DNA of 10,863 nucleotides from an archaeon (GTDB taxonomy: Archaea; Asgardarchaeota; Heimdallarchaeia; Hodarchaeales; S146-22), in contig JAJRXH010000325.1 in assembly GCA_024276395.1 (NCBI GenBank), positions 1 through 10,863 of the forward strand, in the 5' to 3' direction. Within the stretch, counting starts at the first letter, position 1; the number at the start of each line of letters is the position of its first letter. Below the pieces are notes generated by a model, which was given only the letters and a program-made list of their open reading frames with translations, was not told where the DNA came from and searched no databases. Shown here piece by piece: positions 6,950 through 10,863 of this stretch. A program made the position numbers and the translations under genes.

Positions 6950-8191
6950 TTAGGGCTCATGTGTTCCTGGTAATATGGTGATCCATCGATCTGCTGCTGA
7001 TTGTGCCGAAGTCCATGATACGTAACCGATTCCGTCACCTAGGATGTACACAGCGGTAGGTCCCAGATCATAGGAACTACTTCCAGTCCAGTGCCATCCA
7101 AATAGCAAAAAGCAATCTTCCATCACGCTATCTATTACTACCTTATATTGGAGGTTGTGCTCTCGATAGTCAATTGCATTTCCAACTGTGAATTTGAGGA
7201 TCGCTTCGATGGATAATTTAGTAATTCTATTGCCCGGAGACCAATCTACTCGGACTTTTCCCAGGTATTTCCAATTTTTATATTCACCTCCACTATTCTT
7301 ATAATCTTCAGTAGTGGTGGTGGTGCTGCTGGCAAGTTCACCACTTATGGAAGCACCTACACCCTTGTATGCAGCACCAACAGACCACGTATATACTTGG
7401 TCGGTTGCCTGCGTGATGACATTAATATCCTCGAGATCCACATCGTACGCAAGGGTATATTGATCGGTCGAATCTACCGTTCGGACATAGAATTGAACGG
7501 TCGTGATTTTTGCTTGAGCAATCCAAGCTGGGACCCCACTTTGGTAAGTGCCTATATTTTCTATTTCGACAAGTAATCGAATCTTGTCATTGCTGGAAGA
7601 ACTTTTGGATTCATCATATACGAATTGGTCAGGAGCTTGCACTTTAGATTTAACTTTTACAGGGCCATGATTAGTGCTGCGAGATACGATTCTTCCTTCT
7701 TCAGCATTTACGCCGTCCACTGGAAACACATAGTTACCGCCTCCCAATGCAAGTCGTTCTAGCGTATAGATGTTCCCATTCCACCCTGCACGTATCTGAA
7801 TGGTAAAGTCATGCCAGCCACTATTGCTCAGTGGGATGCAAAAAGCTGCACTATAGGTTGTTGTTTCCTCTCCTCCTTCAGTTCTTTGTTGGTAATAACG
7901 GACTCCGTCAACGAGAAACTCGATGTAACGTGCCAAATCATTTCCGTCTTTCTTTACATCATAGGCTATGCAGTAACCATCAGAACGAACCACGTACACG
8001 TTAAAGTTAAGAGAGGATTTGTAGACATTGGAAGGAAATCGCATGTTAGCTTCTTGGATGTAGGCCCAGGGTTCTTCGGTGTCAAATGTGCCGTTACTCG
8101 CTGTTGGTGATGCCGAGCCGAACATGCCAAGAATGGTCATCAAGAGAACTGAGAACGCTATTGTTTTTTTCACTCTCTTATTTATCATCAC
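6950..8191 (-). CDS. secreted beta-rich protein, family not recognised
   Basis: The 413-residue product starts with a classical signal peptide: basic MINKRVKK, a hydrophobic core at about 11-24, and likely cleavage within GSASPTASNG. It has no C-terminal membrane anchor, so it should be released or held non-covalently. The mature part is rich in aromatic and Gly/Ser/Thr residues and alternates polar and apolar residues like beta-sandwich modules: one at about 55-180 with two cysteines (73 and 118) that could pair, and another at about 205-413 with a single cysteine at 360. Residues 267-295 (YTWSVGAAYKGVGASISGE, then SST5) alternate as in an amphipathic beta-hairpin. A GAGGTGA site six bases ahead of the GTG at 8191, or nine ahead of the ATG at 8188, marks the start. 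Unlike the surface proteins downstream it has only one clear sequon. A role as toxin, binding protein or surface-layer component cannot be chosen from the sequence. Confidence 0.8.
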   Translation of the reverse strand: MMINKRVKKTIAFSVLLMTILGMFGSASPTASNGTFDTEEPWAYIQEANMRFPSNVYKSSLNFNVYVVRSDGYCIAYDVKKDGNDLARYIEFLVDGVRYYQQRTEGGEETTTYSAAFCIPLSNSGWHDFTIQIRAGWNGNIYTLERLALGGGNYVFPVDGVNAEEGRIVSRSTNHGPVKVKSKVQAPDQFVYDESKSSSSNDKIRLLVEIENIGTYQSGVPAWIAQAKITTVQFYVRTVDSTDQYTLAYDVDLEDINVITQATDQVYTWSVGAAYKGVGASISGELASSTTTTTEDYKNSGGEYKNWKYLGKVRVDWSPGNRITKLSIEAILKFTVGNAIDYREHNLQYKVVIDSVMEDCFLLFGWHWTGSSSYDLGPTAVYILGDGIGYVSWTSAQSAADRWITILPGTHEP

Positions 8192-8197
8192 TACTTT

Positions 8198-8204
8198 TCA
8201 CCTC
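8198..8204 (-). promoter_or_regulatory. ribosome binding site GAGGTGA for the secreted-protein gene
   Basis: The minus-strand GAGGTGA matches the archaeal anti-Shine-Dalgarno sequence over seven bases and lies 6-9 bases before the GTG/ATG pair at 8191/8188. Confidence 0.65.
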
Positions 8205-8474
8205 ACATCGTCGTTTACGAGGTTAGGAGTTAGTGATGAAACATTAAACCCTATTTAGTTGAATTTTGGTTCGATCTTTTTTAGCTCCGTCGTGGACAGA
8301 AAGATGGACGGAAAAAGATGCTTTTTTGTCAATTATTGTGGGAATTTTTCCCGATTTTCCTCACGTGCTTTTTCTTTAAAAAAAAAAACGAAAGTGGTTA
8401 TCTCAGGATCATGAACATCTTACAGCGAAATACACGTGTTATTAACATTGTGATGACATCTTCAGTTAGGAGGA

Positions 8475-8594
8475 ATGCCGTGCCAGATGAATGAAGAACT
8501 GAGAAAAGAATTTCGACTCTTACTCATGAATGAAGGAAGATTACTGGTAAGTTACTTGAGATGCGTGAAGTGTTGGGAAGCTTCGATATTTTGA
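8475..8594 (+). CDS. possible small ORF or gene remnant, 39 residues
   Basis: An AGGAGGA at 8468-8474 directly precedes an ATG at 8475 and lies 13 bases before a second in-frame ATG at 8487. The product (MNEELRKEFRLLLMNEGRLL, then VSYLRCVKCWEASIF) is plausibly helical at its start. After the TGA the same frame remains open for about 25 more codons, and another frame is open over 8674-8817, which would suit a decayed longer gene. The ribosome site is badly spaced for the first ATG. This is a weak call. Confidence 0.2.
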   Translation: MPCQMNEELRKEFRLLLMNEGRLLVSYLRCVKCWEASIF

Positions 8595-9051
8595 GAGGTG
8601 TTTGCCAGAAATGAAGAACAATTTCCGATGTTTGGCATGATTTTTGTTTTTCATTCAAGCTTCTTGTGATTGGATGGATATTGGTGAAGCATGTGCCCTT
8701 GTCATCCCATCCCAGTTTGAACCTCTCTTGGTATTCGTGACCGGTGGTGAAACCATGACATTCAATGGAATCTTGTCTTATCATCTAATAAAAACTGTAA
8801 AAACCAACTTGTGTTGAGGATTCTTTTTTAATTAGAAATGGATACTCAAAACAGGCAACATTGATGCGAACATTTCGTATCTCGTGTTTTCAAGCGACCA
8901 ATGATGAAGAAATATCCTCATGATGTATGGAACTGAAAAACTGAAATCTTCAGGAAAATGGTATTCTTGTCGTCTCTTCTTGAAGAGTGGCTTTCTATCT
9001 TAATTTATCTTCTTGCATGCTCTTGTATTTCATCTTTCGATGCGAGAATGT

Positions 9052-9058
9052 AAAAAAA
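9052..9058 (-). terminator. T7 run, candidate terminator of the four-helix membrane protein gene
   Basis: Read on the minus strand, TTCTTTTTTTAC follows the stop of the gene ending at 9193 by about 135 bases. It is the nearest T-run of more than six in that direction. Confidence 0.3.
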
Positions 9059-9192
9059 GAAGGTGAGGGAAAACTAGAATCAGAAGTTTAACGCGTTTCG
9101 TAGTCGTCTCTTGGCAACTTTTGTCTTGTATTACTAGATGCTTTTGTTGTCATTCATGATTACTCTTTTTCGTTCGATTTGTCACTATATCT

Positions 9193-9633
9193 CTAGGCCT
9201 CTCCTTCTAATGGAAGAAAACGCTGATGCATGAGAAACACGCTGATCACGCCGGCAATCACGAGTAAGTGCTCGATCCCCTCAATAGCGTCACGCACGGG
9301 ACTAATGGGTGTTGAGAACAAGTTAAATAAAGCAAGAAAGGGTATTCCCAGAAGAGCAAAGCATAGGGGAATTCCTATCACGAGAGGATGAAATCTCTGG
9401 TAAATAAACAAAACAACAAGGATGAAAGCAAGAACTTGCATCAGTCGAAACAAGATGTTATTGTAAAGCATGTTTCCCAGTCCGTGCAGCGTGGAATCAT
9501 CGGAACTGCTACCAATTCCTATCAAGATTAAGCCAATTAGATGCAAGAGAGAAAGAACTCCCATTAAACCTAATGAACCCAAAGCAACTGATCTTTTCTT
9601 GGTATCAACTCCTTCTGAGTTCATCTTCATCAA
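9193..9633 (-). CDS. small four-helix membrane protein, unknown function
   Basis: The product of up to 146 residues has four predicted membrane helices, at about 17-40, 62-80, 85-106 and 121-135. A polar loop (SSSDDSTLHG) lies between helices 1 and 2, and a short charged loop (PVRDAIEGIEH) between 3 and 4. Each half ends in a similar motif, YQRFHPL at 78-84 and HQRFLPL at 136-142, suggesting an internal two-fold duplication of a helix pair. The frame opens at a TTG at 9633 directly followed by an ATG at 9630; with GGAAGG at 9639-9634, the ATG at 9624 has the best spacing. A TATA-like box about 60 bases upstream supports its own promoter. No family is recognised, and there are no catalytic-looking residues. 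It is separated from the other genes by about 1 kb, so a functional link to them is unproven. Confidence 0.65.
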   Translation of the reverse strand: MMKMNSEGVDTKKRSVALGSLGLMGVLSLLHLIGLILIGIGSSSDDSTLHGLGNMLYNNILFRLMQVLAFILVVLFIYQRFHPLVIGIPLCFALLGIPFLALFNLFSTPISPVRDAIEGIEHLLVIAGVISVFLMHQRFLPLEGEA

Positions 9634-9688
9634 CCTTCCGATGAGAATGAATTTTCACGTTGGATCAGGATATGGACAGAAGATGCCG

Positions 9689-9697
9689 TATAAAAAT
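9689..9697 (-). promoter_or_regulatory. TATA box of the four-helix membrane protein gene
   Basis: The minus strand reads ATTTTTATA. A start of transcription about 25 bases further on (near 9664) leaves a leader of about 35-40 bases that includes GGAAGG. Spacing and composition fit an archaeal promoter. Confidence 0.45.
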
Positions 9698-10076
9698 AGA
9701 TGCATCTCGGAAGCCTTCCTTCTTTGTTTGCCTTGCTATCTGTGAGTAAGAATCGATACGGCAATGGTTCATGACAATCATTGCTACCCTTCCTTTTCAT
9801 CAACTCAATCATCAATCTCTTCCTTGTCCATGGGTAAAAGTAGGTTAATGCTTTCCAATTCTTTCAAGTTTCATTTTTCATGACCCTTCCCTTTAATCAT
9901 CAAGTTATATGGTGACTGTTCCAAGTGGTTATTTTCTTGTTTTTGATCGATAGAACCAATTGAAGGATGAGAGAATGTTATGTTCAACCAAATTGATTAG
10001 TGGTGTGTCCTCCATGGTCTTTCACTTCGTCATGTTCTCAGTAACCTTCGAGGGATTGAAGCTACAAATCTGCATC

Positions 10077-10084
10077 TTTATAAA
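10077..10084 (+). promoter_or_regulatory. TATA box TTTATAAA, possible promoter of the DUF3782-like gene
   Basis: This is a near-consensus archaeal TATA element with predicted initiation near 10108, about 195 bases before the ATG at 10302. The long leader leaves open whether it serves that gene or a small RNA. Confidence 0.35.
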
Positions 10085-10225
10085 TGAGAACAAGCAAAGA
10101 TACATTGAGAAATCCACGCTATTGGACCATTACTTTAACTATGTCAGAGATGTGGATCATCACTGTCAATGCTGTAACAACCTTCTAAAAATTTCTCATC
10201 AACTGTTTATCTACCCAACGCGAGT

Positions 10226-10237
10226 CGTAACGTTACG
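10226..10237. promoter_or_regulatory. 12-bp perfect palindrome CGTAACGTTACG, possible operator
   Basis: A perfect inverted repeat lies 64 bases upstream of the DUF3782-like start. Its location suggests a regulator-binding site, but no regulator is encoded in the window. Confidence 0.3.
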
Positions 10238-10301
10238 TCATCAAGCCACTGGAACGTGCCTTTCGAATTCAAGAAAACTTGTTCGTGCCTTATTATGAAA
10301 G

Positions 10302-10863
10302 ATGGATGAACGTGAAATTACCATGAGACTGAATAGAGAAGACATTAAAGCAATTCTTGAGCAAATCAAGGATGATCCCGAACTATTGCAGGATCTGTAC
10401 TTCATGTTAGTTCGATACTTTGCTGAAAAATCTGACCTGAGAGTTATTTTGGATTCCATTACCGAGATGCGCCAAGAGATGGATGAACGGTTTGCCAAGA
10501 TGGATGAACGGTTTGCCAAGATGGATGAACGGTTTGCCAAGATGGATGAACGGTTTGCCAAGATGGATGAACGATTGACAGCGTTGCGCCAAGGGATGGA
10601 TGAACGGTTTGCCAAGATAGATGAACGGTTTGCCAAGATAGATGAACGGTTTGCCAAGATAGATGAACGGTTTGCCAAGATGGATGAACGGTTTGCCAAG
10701 ATAGATGAACGATTCGATCGTCTAGAACGGCAGTTCGAAGAGTTCAAGACGGAAATCATTGCTGAAATTCGTGGGATATCCAGTCGGTATGGCAAGCGTT
10801 CTGAAGCAGCTGCTAGGAAGTTGGCCAGAGAGATATTGAAAGCAGAAGGTGTTGATCCTGCAC
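10302..10863 (+). CDS. DUF3782-like coiled-coil protein with heptad repeats, C-terminus beyond window
   Basis: The frame opens at an ATG two codons after an in-frame TGA and stays open to the edge, giving 187 codons. Residues 1-59 form a charged helical lead-in. Residues 60-94 and 99-140 are eleven heptads of the type MDERFAK or IDERFAK, with hydrophobics at positions 1 and 5, the spacing of a coiled coil. Residues 141-187 (ERQFEEFKTEIIAEIRGISS, then RYGKRSEAAARKLAREIL) resemble the stretch before the PD-(D/E)XK-like domain of DUF3782 proteins, which typically reads 'G.R.G..SE.A.R....IL'. The catalytic domain, if present, lies outside the window. Such proteins are suspected nucleases of unknown role. 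There is no ribosome site, so the messenger may be leaderless or the start weak. It is on the opposite strand from the remaining genes. Confidence 0.7.
   Translation, partial: MDEREITMRLNREDIKAILEQIKDDPELLQDLYFMLVRYFAEKSDLRVILDSITEMRQEMDERFAKMDERFAKMDERFAKMDERFAKMDERLTALRQGMDERFAKIDERFAKIDERFAKIDERFAKMDERFAKIDERFDRLERQFEEFKTEIIAEIRGISSRYGKRSEAAARKLAREILKAEGVDPA
10479..10721 (+). repeat. in-frame 21-bp coding repeat array (MDERFAK), eleven units in two blocks
   Basis: Block one has four identical units (10479-10562) and a diverged fifth (10563-10583). A 12-base spacer at 10584-10595 resembles the sequence before block one (CGCCAAG-A/G-GATGGATG). Block two has five units (10596-10700) and a diverged sixth (10701-10721). 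Full units differ only in ATG or ATA at the first codon. Near-identity at silent positions indicates recent expansion by slippage or unequal recombination. Confidence 0.95.

Larger units (their letters stand above)
8192..9192. other. 1-kb region without a convincing gene
   Basis: This stretch lies between two minus-strand genes and has no reading frame with protein-like composition over a useful length. It contains the ribosome site of the secreted-protein gene, a weak TATA-like CTAAATAG (minus) near 8258-8251, a short hairpin at 8340-8352 (GGGAA-TTT-TTCCC), an 11-base A-run at 8378-8388, and two CACGTG sites (8362, 8433). It also holds two short plus-strand open stretches (8475-8594 and 8674-8817) that may be remnants of a decayed gene, and a T-run terminator candidate for the gene at 9193. 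I see no tRNA or recognisable structured RNA. Confidence 0.5.
9634..10301. other. 668-base divergent intergenic region without a convincing gene
   Basis: This region separates the minus-strand block from the plus-strand DUF3782-like gene. It holds a TATA-like box serving the leftward gene (9689-9697), an archaeal TATA box on the plus strand (TTTATAAA, 10077-10084) and a 12-bp palindrome (10226-10237). A pyrimidine-rich stretch (about 9700-9910) carries no recognisable signal. Reading frames here are short or of improbable composition. A transcript from the plus-strand TATA box would carry a leader of about 195 bases, or a separate small RNA, before the gene at 10302. Confidence 0.5.

Noticed and set aside
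8265..8285. tRNA T-loop-like GGTTCGATC
   Set aside because: No acceptor, D-arm or anticodon stem can be built around it.
8524..8784. 86-codon minus-strand open frame
   Set aside because: No ribosome site, improbable composition and no hydrophobic or domain-like pattern; treated as chance.
9630..9815. 61-codon minus-strand frame upstream of the four-helix protein
   Set aside because: It spans the likely promoter of that gene and has no ribosome site or protein-like pattern.
9960..10298. 112-codon plus-strand open frame
   Set aside because: It crosses a TATA box and a palindrome, has no ribosome site, and its composition (scattered Cys, His and hydrophobics) looks random.
10479..10721. CRISPR array
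   Set aside because: The units are directly adjoining 21-mers without unique spacers and stay in frame inside a coding region.
10241..10795. 184-codon minus-strand frame with NRSSILA repeats
   Set aside because: It is the antisense reading of the 21-bp coding array; a repeat whose unit is a multiple of three leaves all frames open. The plus frame has coiled-coil sense and DUF3782-like sequence.

Overview
The window looks archaeal. Shine-Dalgarno sites of the GGAGG/GAGGTGA type precede GTG and ATG starts, A/T-rich TATA-like boxes lie upstream of several genes, the predicted exported proteins are dense in N-x-S/T sequons, and the right-hand gene resembles the DUF3782 family, which is common in archaea. 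The base composition (by eye about 40% G+C) and the long non-coding stretches (about 1 kb and 0.67 kb) would suit a mesophilic lineage such as an Asgard archaeon. That placement is inference, because no taxonomic marker is present.

Layout. Positions 1-9633 carry only minus-strand genes, so transcription runs right to left. In that order they are: a small four-helix membrane protein (9633-9193); a secreted beta-rich protein of unknown family (8191-6950); a 536-residue exported, membrane-anchored surface protein (6618-5008); a second copy of that surface protein, broken by two closely spaced frameshifts into two reading frames (4849-3788 and 3806-3240); and a large FtsX/MacB-type ABC transporter permease (3105 to the left edge, C-terminus missing). 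The permease frame is open over the whole of 1-3183. On the plus strand at the right edge is a partial DUF3782-like protein (from 10302). It contains an in-frame array of a 7-residue coiled-coil repeat encoded by almost identical 21-bp units.

How the genes may work together. No obvious T-run terminator separates the two surface-protein copies from the permease, and the gap before the permease is only about 135 bases, so the three probably form one unit. The surface proteins have an N-terminal export signal, a large sequon-rich and apparently beta-rich exterior domain, a C-terminal hydrophobic hairpin and an acidic tail ending in DEEF in both copies. This fits a cell-surface module associated with an FtsX-family exporter or mechanotransmission complex. 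The partner ATPase is not in the window. The secreted 413-residue protein and the four-helix protein lie upstream with their own likely promoters and may or may not belong to the module. The DUF3782-like gene is on the other strand and is probably unrelated.

The most noteworthy items are the tandem surface-protein pair with one copy frame-broken twice within about 60 bases, the conserved DEEF tail, the very recent-looking 21-bp coding repeats, and the unrecognised secreted protein.
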